This document shows positions 16,919 to 26,577 of a DNA stretch of 64,000 nt, piece by piece. Position 1 is the stretch's first letter; every line of letters begins with the position of its first letter. The stretch covers positions 1,156,501 through 1,220,500 of the forward strand of contig NZ_CP011924.1 in assembly GCF_000238315.3 (NCBI RefSeq). Direction: 5' to 3'. The notes under the pieces were generated by a model, which did not search any database, was not told the origin of the DNA, and saw only the letters and a program-made list of their open reading frames with translations. Made by a program: the position numbers and the translations under genes. This DNA comes from Pseudoalteromonas piscicida. GTDB taxonomy: Bacteria > Pseudomonadota > Gammaproteobacteria > Enterobacterales > Alteromonadaceae.

Positions 16919-18175
16919 ATGAAATTAAATGTTTTTTTATGTGCTAGCTTCCTTCTAACGCCAAATTTTGCTGCAAGTGCTGAGGCTTTTAGCGCGTTGG
17001 ATGCTTGGAAAGAGCTCGATCATAACTTGCAAACCCATTACGCGTATCTAGATGACTTTAAAGGTTACCAGCAAACCCGGCAACTATTTGAGAATAAGTT
17101 AAATAATTTAGATTCTAAGCAAGCCTTTATTGATTTAAGCCAAGCATATTTACGCCACTTCACAGATCCGCATCTCAATCTTGGTCCATTAAATGAAAAG
17201 GATTACAGCGTGTATCCAACGGGTGCAGATATGTATGTCGAATTTAACGATAACAGCGCACTTATCATTGACGTAAAACGTAGCAGCGATGCAGACGTTA
17301 AAGGACTAAAACCCGGAGATAAAGTGACAAGGGTAGATGGCAATACAATACCGGAGGCCATACAAGACGTAATGCAGGTGCCATTGAGTCAATTAAATAA
17401 GGCTCAGAAGAGTTACGCACTGAATATTGCGTTAGGAGGGAAACGTTATCAAAAACGAGAAATTGAATTCCAACGGGATACAAAATTAGTCACTGTCGAA
17501 CTTGCCGCAAGTTACGATGCAATAAATGCGCTAGGCAATGGACCTAAAGTATCCTACGCAAAAATAGATGAATTTGGTCATATTCGATTTAATAACGCCA
17601 TGGGCAACACCCAAACTGTTGATGAGTTTAAAGCAGCATTAAAATCCTTAGGTAAAGTGAAAGGTTATGTTATTGACCTTAGAAATACACCCAGCGGCGG
17701 GAATACAGGTGTCGCAGAACCCATACTTGGACATTTTACTGCTGCGCCAAGCGTGTATCAAAAGTACCGTACGCAAACGAAAGCTGTACAATTCAACAAA
17801 GCAGAGTTAAAAGACGCGTTCACTAAACCAGCAAAGCAACAAATAAAGGTACCGTTTGTTGTACTTGCTGGGCGCTGGACCGGCAGTATTGGAGAAGGCA
17901 TGACAATTGGCTTTGATGCTTTGGGTGCGGACGCAGTAATTGGCGCACCGATGGCTGATTTGCTTGGCGGCATCAAACGTCTCGACCTTGCTCAAAGTGA
18001 CGCATGGGTTGAAGTTGGATTTGAACGCTTATATCACGTAAATGGTAATTTTCGTGAAGACTTCGAACCAAATATAATCGTGGCTGGCGACATGGACAAA
18101 TATGGTGAGGACGTAGCATTAGAAACAGCAGTGTCAGTTCTACATTCGAAAACGGATAAACAGGTCAAAAAGTAG
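16919..18175 (+). CDS. Secreted S41-family (C-terminal processing) peptidase-like protein
   Basis: The 418-residue product has a signal peptide (about 1-21, NFAASAEAF). A PDZ-like segment follows (VKRSSDADVKGLKPGDKVTR, about residues 118-140). The S41 catalytic domain includes KGYVIDLRNTPSGGN and WTGSIGEGMTIGFDAL, where the Ser after TG is the expected nucleophile. It resembles tail-specific proteases but lacks the usual long N-terminal region. It is probably periplasmic. AGGAC about 9 bases before the ATG fits. A 244-base gap with a hairpin follows. Confidence 0.8.
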   Translation: MKLNVFLCASFLLTPNFAASAEAFSALDAWKELDHNLQTHYAYLDDFKGYQQTRQLFENKLNNLDSKQAFIDLSQAYLRHFTDPHLNLGPLNEKDYSVYPTGADMYVEFNDNSALIIDVKRSSDADVKGLKPGDKVTRVDGNTIPEAIQDVMQVPLSQLNKAQKSYALNIALGGKRYQKREIEFQRDTKLVTVELAASYDAINALGNGPKVSYAKIDEFGHIRFNNAMGNTQTVDEFKAALKSLGKVKGYVIDLRNTPSGGNTGVAEPILGHFTAAPSVYQKYRTQTKAVQFNKAELKDAFTKPAKQQIKVPFVVLAGRWTGSIGEGMTIGFDALGADAVIGAPMADLLGGIKRLDLAQSDAWVEVGFERLYHVNGNFREDFEPNIIVAGDMDKYGEDVALETAVSVLHSKTDKQVKK

Positions 18176-18314
18176 CCCATAAACATCCAGCGAAATTTTG
18201 ATTGTACAAAGAGTAAGTTAGTCTCTCTTTTAATTTACTTTATTTAACATAATATAAATTATGGGATGTAGTAAATCCCAGTATTAGCAGTATTAAGGAG
18301 CTAAATAAATTATC

Positions 18315-18352
18315 TATTAATGTCCAATACTAGACGGTATCGGACATTAATA
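18315..18352. repeat. Long imperfect inverted repeat upstream of the receiver-MoxR operon
   Basis: TATTAATGTCC (18315-18325) pairs with GGACATTAATA (18342-18352). After one A-C mismatch, ATAC/GTAT extend the stem around a TAGACG loop. There is no T-run, so it is not a typical terminator. It lies 83 bases before the receiver gene and may be an operator, a leader structure or a remnant of a small repeat element. Confidence 0.5.
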
Positions 18353-18434
18353 AAAAGTTTACTGTATTTTCTATTGAGCTATGGTTTCGCTTTTTATAGT
18401 ATGTGGTTGAATTTGTAATTTGAAGTATCGACAT

Positions 18435-18818
18435 ATGGAATTTGTAAGACCGCTAGAACCAATCTTGATAATTGATGACGCTGTTGAGATCAGAGATTTT
18501 CTGACACAGATTTTGGAGAACTTAGGGTTTGAAGAAGTTTATGGTTGTGAAGACTTTGATTCCGCAAAGCCGCTACTAAAGCACAAACAACCCAGTGTTG
18601 TCTTCTTAGATATTGAGCTTCCCGATACAGATGGCACCGAAATTCTTTCCTACATCAACGAAAACTTTCCTGTGGCCCATGTCATCATGTGCTCGGGTCA
18701 TAATAGTATGGAGAATGTTCAAAATACTTGGGAACTTGGTGCTAAGGGCTTTATCGCTAAACCTTTCAATGCACATAAAGTGGATTCGGTAATGAAGCGT
18801 TTAGAGCTGGTTACATGA
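18435..18818 (+). CDS. Stand-alone response regulator receiver protein
   Basis: The product from ATG 18435 (about 127 residues) is a receiver domain only. Phosphorylation residues are intact: the acidic pair in ILIIDDAVEI, the phospho-acceptor Asp in VVFLDIELPDTDG, a Ser in MCSGHNS and a Lys in FIAKPF. It has no output domain. The following MoxR ATPase gene overlaps it by four bases (ATGA), so it is translationally coupled. It could control that ATPase by protein contact, which is inference. The upstream in-frame TTG is not favoured. Confidence 0.88.
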   Translation: MEFVRPLEPILIIDDAVEIRDFLTQILENLGFEEVYGCEDFDSAKPLLKHKQPSVVFLDIELPDTDGTEILSYINENFPVAHVIMCSGHNSMENVQNTWELGAKGFIAKPFNAHKVDSVMKRLELVT

Positions 18819-19720
18819 ATGAAGAGATAAAGAAACTTACCGATGCGCTCTCTACCGTTATTTTAGAAAAGCCTGAACAAATAAAGCTCGCGATCTGCAG
18901 TCTTTTGTGTCGCGGCCATCTTCTAATTGAAGATTTGCCGGGTATGGGTAAGACGACGCTATCTCATTCTCTTGCTGATGTGTTAGGTCTGACATATCGT
19001 CGAGTGCAATTTACTAGCGATCTGCTCCCAGCTGATATTACCGGTACTTCCATTTTTAACCGAGAAAATCAGTCTTTTGAATTCCATCCAGGTCCAATTT
19101 TCAGCCAAGTTTTACTGGCCGATGAAATCAACCGCGCAAGTCCAAAAACTCAAAGCGCCTTGTTGGAGTCCATGGAAGAACATCAAGTAACCATCGATGG
19201 CGTAAGCCATGAGCTCCCTAGCCCATTTTTTGTGATTGCAACGCAAAATCCTCAGCATCAATCTGGCACGCATCCACTGCCTGAGTCACAACTAGACCGC
19301 TTTTTTATGCGTATAAGCTTGGGATACCCCTCGGAAATGGCAGAAGCGCAGTTAATTAAGTTAGCTGGAAAAACGAGAAAACTGACTCAAGCACCACAAG
19401 TGATCGATGGCAAAACACTGTTGGCGTATCAACAAGTTGTGCCTAACATTGTGCTAAGTGACGCTATTATTGATTACATCCTTCGCTTAGTTAACTACAC
19501 ACGCAGCTCAGGTCAATTTAGCGATCCTTTGTCGCCAAGAGCTAGCATCGCACTTGCAGCCGCAAGTCGTGCATATGCGTTTATTAGTGGTCGAGATTTC
19601 GTCATACCCGATGACGTTCAAGCGGTTTTCACTTCAGTCTGTGCCCATCGACTTGGCGTAACCACGACTAATGAAGTAGAAGTTAAGACACAGGTCTTTC
19701 AAAACGTACCGGTACATTAA
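18815..19720 (+). CDS. MoxR-family AAA+ ATPase
   Basis: The 301-residue product has Walker A in EDLPGMGKTTLSHSLA and the MoxR signature FTSDLLPADITGTSIFN. Walker B follows as VLLADEINRASPKTQSALLESM, with a sensor in FFVIATQNPQHQSGTHPLPESQLDRFF. MoxR ATPases are thought to assist folding or activation of partner proteins, commonly encoded with DUF58 proteins as here. The start overlaps the receiver gene; the DUF58 gene begins 2 bases after its stop. Confidence 0.95.
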   Translation: MNEEIKKLTDALSTVILEKPEQIKLAICSLLCRGHLLIEDLPGMGKTTLSHSLADVLGLTYRRVQFTSDLLPADITGTSIFNRENQSFEFHPGPIFSQVLLADEINRASPKTQSALLESMEEHQVTIDGVSHELPSPFFVIATQNPQHQSGTHPLPESQLDRFFMRISLGYPSEMAEAQLIKLAGKTRKLTQAPQVIDGKTLLAYQQVVPNIVLSDAIIDYILRLVNYTRSSGQFSDPLSPRASIALAAASRAYAFISGRDFVIPDDVQAVFTSVCAHRLGVTTTNEVEVKTQVFQNVPVH

Positions 19721-19722
19721 GC

Positions 19723-20664
19723 ATGATTAACCGCTTGAAACGGAAAGTTAAGCAGCATGTTTATAAACGACATCAAGGCTCAGAAATACAGTTATCTCAT
19801 AATAATATCTACATACTGCCATCTAAGGATGGCGGTTTTTTTATCGCTGTGGCTTTGCTTAATTTTGTATTGGGGATCAACTATCAGAATAATCTAATCC
19901 TTGCAGTGTCCTACATTATGGCTGTGATGATGATAGCCGCCCTATTTTTAGGTTTTTTTAACTTGAACAATACAAATATCCGATATTTGGGAAGTAATGC
20001 TAATTTTAGCCCATATAGTTCATCTATTAGACTCAGTATTTCATCTAGCGCAGAGATCCAATCTCTCAGACTATCAAGTGAATACAACCAAACGGCTACC
20101 CATATTTCCAAAGTGAGTGATGAAAAAGTTCTCGAGCTAAGTGCCCCTGAATTACCTCGTGGCGTATATGATACGGGGGTAATTAAAATCCTCAGCTACT
20201 TCCCATTTGGCCTTATTCGTACCTGGTCGTATATAAAACCAAACGATGCTTTCTACGTGTACCCTACTCCATTGCCCGTTATAGACACAGAGTTTAGCTT
20301 CGGCAGTGCCTCGAATACTAGCCAAAGCATACAACAGAAAGAGCGTTCAGTTGAGTTCGACCATCTTTCTCAATATCAAAAAGGGATGAGTTTAAGCCGC
20401 GTTTCTTGGAAGCATTACGCCAAGACTGACCAAATGTTAATTAAACAGAATGCACCGGAGTCGGCCGATTTACACCGCATTATTTTCGATTATTCTAAGC
20501 TTTCAGGCAGCAAAGAAGAACGTCTGAGTAAACTCTGTACTATGGTGCTTGACGCCGACAAGCAACAAACAAGTTATGCCCTGTTATTGCAACAAAACAG
20601 GATCCCGTTCGGTCAAGGTGAAACCCATAAACTAAGTTGCTTGGAGGCATTAAGTGAATTCTAG
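19723..20664 (+). CDS. DUF58 domain protein
   Basis: The 313-residue product has two adjacent N-terminal membrane segments (about 45-85, FFIAVALLNFVLGINY and LILAVSYIMAVMMIAALFLGF). A periplasmic or cytosolic beta-rich part follows, then the DUF58 core HLSQYQKGMSLSRVSWKHYAK. This matches DUF58 proteins that partner MoxR ATPases and transglutaminase-like proteins. The next gene overlaps by 11 bases. The biochemical role is unknown in general. Confidence 0.88.
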   Translation: MINRLKRKVKQHVYKRHQGSEIQLSHNNIYILPSKDGGFFIAVALLNFVLGINYQNNLILAVSYIMAVMMIAALFLGFFNLNNTNIRYLGSNANFSPYSSSIRLSISSSAEIQSLRLSSEYNQTATHISKVSDEKVLELSAPELPRGVYDTGVIKILSYFPFGLIRTWSYIKPNDAFYVYPTPLPVIDTEFSFGSASNTSQSIQQKERSVEFDHLSQYQKGMSLSRVSWKHYAKTDQMLIKQNAPESADLHRIIFDYSKLSGSKEERLSKLCTMVLDADKQQTSYALLLQQNRIPFGQGETHKLSCLEALSEF

Positions 20665-22597
20665 CTTCCCAAAATGGTACTACAGCACATCACTATTTTT
20701 ATGGCTGCTGAGCATTATTCTTGTTGATGATTTTGGTATCGGCTTTGTCGGGTTATGTACCGTTTTGACACTGTGGCAAGCATCGAGATTGGTGACTAAA
20801 CCAAACGTGTTAAGCATTCGTTTTATTAACTTGGTCACTTTACTCGGCGCCATTGCGACGGCCTCATTAATAGGTCTAAAAAACAGCGTGAATGTTTTTG
20901 TGGCTTTGATGTTGGTTGCATCGCTACTGAAACAAGTGCATGCCACGCAAGCCCGCCAATTTACACAAATATGTATTTTGAATTTCTTTACTTACCCGTG
21001 CTTATTTCTTTTTACACAAAGTATATTTGCAGCATTTTTGGTATTAATTTTGTTGGCTGTTAATTTAGCTATCATGCTTAATCTCGAGCAAAACCTAAGG
21101 TTCAAATCTGCGCTTAAGGTAAGCGCAAAGGGATTGGTATTGGTGCTGCCCGTGGCTACTTTATTAGTTGTTTTTTTACCAAAACTCCCGGCATTTTGGC
21201 AGTTACCTGCACCGCAGAATCAAGCAAAAACAGGATTATCTGAGAATGTAGATCCTTTCAATATTGCAAACTTATCCCAGTCCAGCGACTTGGTGTTTCG
21301 GGCGTCATTTGAGGACACTCGACAAACGGGACCTTTCTATTGGAGAGCTATTATTCATGATGAATTTGACGGACGGCAATGGAAAGTCTCTGAGTATCAA
21401 GGTACCAATGTCAGAGCGTTGCCAAAAGACCCGATTGGCGCAGCAACCATTATTGCACAGCCAAGCCAACTTCCTTGGTTGTACGGCCTATCATACTCTT
21501 ATTCGAAAAGCGCTAAGTTGAATAGTAATGTGTTTGGCACGGTCTATTTGAAAAACCTATCAGCAAAACCTGTCGAGTATCAAATCGATTTCACTGACTT
21601 TGAACCCCAAGATTCGTTAAGGCCTTGGTATTATAGGCGTAACACTGCATTACCTGACGGCATTAATCAACAGGCAAGGCAACTGGCGCGCGATTGGGAC
21701 AGTCAATCGACAACAACGAGCCAATTCATTGAATTAATGAAGCGCTATTTTTTGCAAAATGGTTTTGTCTATACCCTAACACCAACTACAGCCCAATCGA
21801 GCGATAGGATTGATGACTTTCTATTTAGCTCGTTTAATGGATTTTGCGGTCACTATGCCTCTGCCGCGGCATTTCTACTGCGAAGCGCGGGGATCCCTGC
21901 TCGCTTGGTATCTGGGTATCTGGGCGGTGAAAAAAATGACAATCAAGGCTATTACAGCGTTTATCAATATGACGCACATGCTTGGGTTGAATATTTTACA
22001 CCGGGAATTGGCTGGCAACGCTTAGACCCAACCGCCTGGATTGCCCCAGAGCGCATGACTGGGAGCCTTTCTCAGTTAGAACAATTATCGAGCGAGTTCA
22101 AAAGCGGTTTAGGCTACAGCTTAATTGGGTTGTCTAATTGGCAATCTATTAATTGGTTGCGATTAAAGCTTGAGGAGCTTGACTATCAGTGGACTCGCGT
22201 CGTCATTAATTTTGACAAAGAAAAGCAAGGCGCACTGTTTAAAGAGTGGTTTGGGAGCAATGGTCAGCTTTGGGCCGGCATATTTTCCCTGTTTATGCTG
22301 CTTTTGCTCTCAATTGCGCTATTTTACCTTAGCAAGCAGCTTACTCGGCATAAACGCCCTATCGAACTGGTCTATTACAATGCTATAGTGTCCGATTTCA
22401 AAGGGCAGCTAAGCGGCACTACGGCGAAACAACATATTGTTGAGTTATGTAAGTTGTTTCCTGAGTTAGATGCGTCGCTTTGGCAGTTTTATAAATTAAT
22501 TGAAAAGTCACAGTATCAACAAAAACCACTTAATAAACTTGAGCTTGGTGAGTTGAAGAGGTTGTATAAATCAATAAAAAGAAAGGCAAGAAAATAG
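20654..22597 (+). CDS. TgpA-like transglutaminase-domain membrane protein (DUF3488)
   Basis: The 647-residue product has about six N-terminal membrane segments (DUF3488, residues ~8-180). A periplasmic transglutaminase domain follows with a complete triad: Cys in [19 protein letters not shown], His in [10 protein letters not shown] and Asp in [10 protein letters not shown] further membrane segment (~545-565) and a short C-terminal DUF4129-like tail end it. The GTG start at 20654 has GGAGG 7 bases upstream and overlaps DUF58 by 11 bases. Pseudomonas TgpA of this type is linked to envelope functions and viability. Confidence 0.9.
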   Translation: MNSSFPKWYYSTSLFLWLLSIILVDDFGIGFVGLCTVLTLWQASRLVTKPNVLSIRFINLVTLLGAIATASLIGLKNSVNVFVALMLVASLLKQVHATQARQFTQICILNFFTYPCLFLFTQSIFAAFLVLILLAVNLAIMLNLEQNLRFKSALKVSAKGLVLVLPVATLLVVFLPKLPAFWQLPAPQNQAKTGLSENVDPFNIANLSQSSDLVFRASFEDTRQTGPFYWRAIIHDEFDGRQWKVSEYQGTNVRALPKDPIGAATIIAQPSQLPWLYGLSYSYSKSAKLNSNVFGTVYLKNLSAKPVEYQIDFTDFEPQDSLRPWYYRRNTALPDGINQQARQLARDWDSQSTTTSQFIELMKRYFLQNGFVYTLTPTTAQSSDRIDDFLFSSFNGFCGHYASAAAFLLRSAGIPARLVSGYLGGEKNDNQGYYSVYQYDAHAWVEYFTPGIGWQRLDPTAWIAPERMTGSLSQLEQLSSEFKSGLGYSLIGLSNWQSINWLRLKLEELDYQWTRVVINFDKEKQGALFKEWFGSNGQLWAGIFSLFMLLLLSIALFYLSKQLTRHKRPIELVYYNAIVSDFKGQLSGTTAKQHIVELCKLFPELDASLWQFYKLIEKSQYQQKPLNKLELGELKRLYKSIKRKARK

Positions 22598-22598
22598 T

Positions 22599-23927
22599 AT
22601 GAATGCTGTTATTTTGGGCGTCTTGCTCATGTTGGGGTTAACCCTCTTTAGAATAAATGTAATTGTCGCCATGACCGTCAGTGCAATAGCTGCGGGCTTA
22701 GTGGCCGGTTTAGATTTGAAGACAACCTTAAACGCCTTTAATGATGGGCTATCTGGTGGCGCAGAAATAGCCTTAAGCTATGCCATGTTAGGTGGGTTTG
22801 CGGTTGCTATTTCAAAGTCTGGCTTAACTCAAATCCTCGCGCAAAAGCTGCTCAAATTGGTTAATGCTAATGATAGCGAAGGCTCAACGTTCTTAAGCAT
22901 GTTTATAATGGTTATCATTTTGGCTTGCTCGATTGCGTCGCAAAACCTTGTGCCAGTTCATATTGCGTTTATTCCTATCCTCATTCCACCGCTATTAGTC
23001 GTACTGAACAAGCTGACGATAGACCGCCGTGCGATTGCGTGTATTTTAACGTTTGGCTTAGCGACCAGTTATATGGTGTTGCCATATGGATTCGGTGGAA
23101 TTTACCTTTACTCTATTTTGCATAAAAACCTTGTCGATAATGGATTAGAATTGGTTAAGTTCGACGTGCCATACGCTATGGTGATCCCTGCGCTTGGTAT
23201 GCTGATTGGCCTGTTGATTGCCGTTTTCATTACTTATCGTAAAAAACGAGTTTACGAGGTGAGTCAACAGCAAAGTACTCAGTCAAACACAGTACCGGAA
23301 GGCCAAGAAGCAACCAAAGTGATGATCGTCGGTGGCGCTGCGGTGCTGGCTTCTCTCATCGCACAAAATAACAGTGGCTCAATGATATTAGGTGGGCTCG
23401 TTGGCGTGATGATTTTTAGCCTCTTTGGTATTGTTAAATGGGAACAAAACTCCGATGTTTTCAGTAAAGGTGTGGCGATGATGGCAATGATAGGTTTTAT
23501 CATGATCTCTGCTCAAGGCTTTGCCTCCGTCATGAAAGCAACGGGTGATGTGGCAAGTTTAGTAGCAAGTTGTGCCGATTTTGTTGGCGATAATAAACCA
23601 CTTGCCGCTGCGATGATTTTGCTTGTTGGCTTACTTATTACCATGGGAATTGGCAGTTCATTTTCAACCGTGCCAATCATTGCCACGCTATTTGTACCTT
23701 TGTCTCTAGAAGTTGGCTTTTCTGCTATGGCTACCGCCGCCTTGGTGGGAACCGCAGGTGCATTAGGCGACGCGGGCTCTCCTGCATCAGATTCCACACT
23801 TGGACCCACTTCTGGCTTAAATGCCGACGGCCAGCACGATCACATATGGGATTCCGTGGTGCCTACATTTATTCACTTCAACATCCCACTACTCTGCTTC
23901 GGCTGGATAGCCGCGATGGTGTTATAG
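22599..23927 (+). CDS. Na+/H+ antiporter-family (NhaC-like) membrane transporter
   Basis: The 442-residue product has about eleven hydrophobic segments and begins [21 protein letters not shown]. Conserved-looking parts are [20 protein letters not shown] and a late [20 protein letters not shown], where the polar [10 protein letters not shown] turn resembles the ion-binding loops of NhaC/ArsB-like transporters. The substrate is not certain. It begins 1 base after the transglutaminase stop, so it shares the operon, although a functional link to MoxR/DUF58/TgpA is not evident. A terminator-like hairpin follows. Confidence 0.82.
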   Translation: MNAVILGVLLMLGLTLFRINVIVAMTVSAIAAGLVAGLDLKTTLNAFNDGLSGGAEIALSYAMLGGFAVAISKSGLTQILAQKLLKLVNANDSEGSTFLSMFIMVIILACSIASQNLVPVHIAFIPILIPPLLVVLNKLTIDRRAIACILTFGLATSYMVLPYGFGGIYLYSILHKNLVDNGLELVKFDVPYAMVIPALGMLIGLLIAVFITYRKKRVYEVSQQQSTQSNTVPEGQEATKVMIVGGAAVLASLIAQNNSGSMILGGLVGVMIFSLFGIVKWEQNSDVFSKGVAMMAMIGFIMISAQGFASVMKATGDVASLVASCADFVGDNKPLAAAMILLVGLLITMGIGSSFSTVPIIATLFVPLSLEVGFSAMATAALVGTAGALGDAGSPASDSTLGPTSGLNADGQHDHIWDSVVPTFIHFNIPLLCFGWIAAMVL

Positions 23928-23944
23928 GTTTATACATTCATGAT

Positions 23945-23974
23945 GGTATCAAGGCTCCCCGCCTTGATACCTTT
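23945..23974 (+). terminator. Terminator after the transporter gene
   Basis: GGTATCAAGGC and GCCTTGATACC form an 11-bp perfect stem with loop TCCCC, followed by TTTA. It closes the receiver-MoxR operon 18 bases after the transporter stop. Confidence 0.75.
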
Positions 23975-24076
23975 AGCTCATAAACATACTCTATTTTCTT
24001 TGTCTCTAATGTCGCTTTTGTCTTATTAGTTTTCTTGTGCTATACCAATAGGTAAGAGAATTAAAGCAAAAAGACT

Positions 24077-24676
24077 ATGCAAACACTTAAACCAAGCGAA
24101 ATCGCCAGTTACTGTAACGTACACCAACGCAGTGTGAGTCGTTGGATTGCCAATGGCGAATTAAAAGGTCATAAGCTTCCTGGACGCGGTAACTACCGTG
24201 TCTTACTTGAAGACTTTTTATCCTTTTTAAACAAGCACAAAATCCCCCTTTCGCAAGACTTTATTAGCGACTATCAAATCGCAGAAAGTGGACTACACTC
24301 TGATAAAGAACGGGATTTAGCTAAGGTGCTTATCATTGATGACGAGCCCCAGTATAGAAAAGCGATACGACGAGTGATAGGCAACGATTATTTGATACAA
24401 GAAGCTGGGGATGGCTTTATGGCTGGCATTGCCATCTCTGAGTTTAAACCAAGTTTAATCACGCTCGATCTTTCCATGCCGGGAATGGATGGCTTTGAAG
24501 TGATCTCATTTATCCGCGAAAAAGAAGAATTTAAAGCGATTAAGATTTTGGTGGTCTCTGCGTTAAATGATGTAGAACTTGAAAAGGCTAAAGCGATGGG
24601 CGCCAACGATGCCCTTTCTAAACCGTTTGATAACTCTATTCTGTTAGAAAAAATTAATGCGCTAATACAGGGGTAG
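24077..24676 (+). CDS. Response regulator with N-terminal excisionase-type HTH and C-terminal receiver
   Basis: Residues ~1-60 form a MerR/excisionase-like helix-turn-helix (LKPSEIASYCNVHQRSVSRW, then NGELKGHKLPGRGNYRV). Residues ~75-199 are a receiver with the acidic pair in VLIIDDEPQ, the acceptor Asp in LITLDLSMPGMDG, a Ser in VVSALND and a Lys in LSKPFD. The order is the reverse of most DNA-binding response regulators. The gene heads the five-gene cluster, 2 bases before the REC-EAL gene, so it may regulate its own operon. No kinase gene is adjacent. Confidence 0.88.
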   Translation: MQTLKPSEIASYCNVHQRSVSRWIANGELKGHKLPGRGNYRVLLEDFLSFLNKHKIPLSQDFISDYQIAESGLHSDKERDLAKVLIIDDEPQYRKAIRRVIGNDYLIQEAGDGFMAGIAISEFKPSLITLDLSMPGMDGFEVISFIREKEEFKAIKILVVSALNDVELEKAKAMGANDALSKPFDNSILLEKINALIQG

Positions 24677-24678
24677 CT

Positions 24679-26577
24679 ATGAATGCACCTATCATGTTGG
24701 TTGATGATGAAATTGATATTCTAAAGTCGCTTAAACGCACTCTGCGTTTACAGCATTATGAAGTGGTATATACCGATGACCCGAGACAAGCGCTCAGTTT
24801 GATACAAGAGCACAAACCTCATGTGCTTATTACTGATTTCAGAATGCCCAACATGAATGGCCAAGAGCTTATCCAAGAAGTGAAAAAGCATGATCCCAGT
24901 ATTGAATGCATCGTGCTCAGTGGGCAAGCTGATTATGACGATATGAAGTCGCTGATCAATGCGAATAACACCTTTAAGTTTTTATCCAAGCCTTGGAATA
25001 ACGAAGAGCTGTACACAACGATAGAAGCGGCACTCACAAACCATCACAAAAACGAATTAAAAACCCAAATCCTGCGTAACAATAATGCGCCTTTAGTCGA
25101 AGTAAATACCATAGGTAATGTCATTGACTGTAATTACGCTTACACGGAGTTAGTGCTTAACGAGGCCAATAAAGGCAATTTCTTTCAGCTGTTTAATTTT
25201 GAAAGTGATAAATGCCTTGATGATTTTACCGAGCGCAGAATTGCAACACTAAAAAGCTCAGGGGTGTTATGCCAAGTTGAGCTCAAGCTAAAAACAGAAT
25301 CCAGCTACTTACTTATCATTAAACCCCTCTCCAGCGAGCAGGATAAATATCCTAACTTCTATCAGAGCAAACTGGGCTTTCTCGAACATATCAATCGCAC
25401 CGATAACTCTGTCATGATCTGCCTGAAAATTCGAGATTTGTTGGTTAAGAATATTATTTCCAATACCCCAATATATTCTGATACGTTTAAAAAAATCATA
25501 GATCATGCTCTATTGAGCGAAGCGACTCATTTTTCGATGCTTAAAATCAGCTTTGATCAAGCCATTTTCTGGCTAGATTCAGTACAAAGTGAAATTGAGG
25601 TACACAAGTTTTTAGATGAGTTAATCAACTCAATTAAACAATTTTTCATTCGCAAAAATATCCAAATCAAGTTCTCTGTCTCGTACACCATGATTGAGCC
25701 TGAGCAGCCACTCTCGGAAGCAATAGACAGCTTAGTTATCTATACCCAATTTGTTTGCGAGTCACGCACTGATTTCTATATGCGTTATTCGCAATCACTG
25801 CTTTCAGAAAAACTAAATGAGCATAAAGTCTCTGAAGCATTATTTAACGCCGTTGATAATGATGAGTTTTATCTAAGGTTCCAGCCTAAGCTTAATTTAA
25901 ATGAACATTCAATCAATAGTTGTGAAGTGTTAATTCGCTGGAAGAACACCCAGTTTGGCGCTAACTCACCAGATTATTTTATTCCGTTAGCAGAAAAAGA
26001 CGGACAAATAGTCAAAATAGGAACTTGGGTGCTTGAGCAGGCGTGTATCGCACTGTGCGAATGGCAAAAGGAAGAACTTGAGATCCAAAAAGTTGCAGTG
26101 AATGTTTCACCTTATCAACTTTCCGATCCCTGCTTTGTACAAACCATGTATTCGATTATTGAAAGGTATTCGCTCAAACCCGAACAATTCGAGTTAGAAA
26201 TCACCGAGAACTTTGTCTTAGAAAATCTCGAGCAAGCTAAAACTAAATTACTACAATTAAAAGAAATCGGATTCTCCATTGCCATCGATGACTTCGGTAC
26301 GGGCTATTCCTCATTGGGCTATATTTCAAAATTGCCAGTGGATGTTATCAAAATTGACAAAAGCCTGATTGAAAACATCGACAGTTCGAAATCAGCTCGA
26401 GATCTTGTCCAAAATGTTATTCGATTAGTTCACGACCTTGAATTAAAAGTTGTCGCTGAAGGTATAGAAACCGTGGAACAGCTTGAAATTCTAGAGCAGT
26501 TAAAATGCGATGAAGTACAAGGATATCTCATCGGAAAACCTGTTTTGCTTGAGGAGTTTACTCACTATGTCTATTAA
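24679..26577 (+). CDS. Response regulator with EAL domain (putative c-di-GMP phosphodiesterase)
   Basis: The 632-residue product has a receiver (~1-120, LITDFRMPNMNG, LSGQAD, FLSKPW). A PAS-like segment lies at ~130-220 and a degenerate GGDEF-like region at ~225-380 without GGDEF residues. An EAL domain spans ~390-630. Catalytic signatures look intact: EVLIRW (EVL in place of EAL), VNVSPYQLS, ELEITENFVLE, IDDFGTGYSSLGYI, VIKIDKSLI, VAEGIET and VQGYLIGKP. It should hydrolyse c-di-GMP when the receiver permits. The next gene's start overlaps its end by 11 bases. Confidence 0.92.
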   Translation: MNAPIMLVDDEIDILKSLKRTLRLQHYEVVYTDDPRQALSLIQEHKPHVLITDFRMPNMNGQELIQEVKKHDPSIECIVLSGQADYDDMKSLINANNTFKFLSKPWNNEELYTTIEAALTNHHKNELKTQILRNNNAPLVEVNTIGNVIDCNYAYTELVLNEANKGNFFQLFNFESDKCLDDFTERRIATLKSSGVLCQVELKLKTESSYLLIIKPLSSEQDKYPNFYQSKLGFLEHINRTDNSVMICLKIRDLLVKNIISNTPIYSDTFKKIIDHALLSEATHFSMLKISFDQAIFWLDSVQSEIEVHKFLDELINSIKQFFIRKNIQIKFSVSYTMIEPEQPLSEAIDSLVIYTQFVCESRTDFYMRYSQSLLSEKLNEHKVSEALFNAVDNDEFYLRFQPKLNLNEHSINSCEVLIRWKNTQFGANSPDYFIPLAEKDGQIVKIGTWVLEQACIALCEWQKEELEIQKVAVNVSPYQLSDPCFVQTMYSIIERYSLKPEQFELEITENFVLENLEQAKTKLLQLKEIGFSIAIDDFGTGYSSLGYISKLPVDVIKIDKSLIENIDSSKSARDLVQNVIRLVHDLELKVVAEGIETVEQLEILEQLKCDEVQGYLIGKPVLLEEFTHYVY

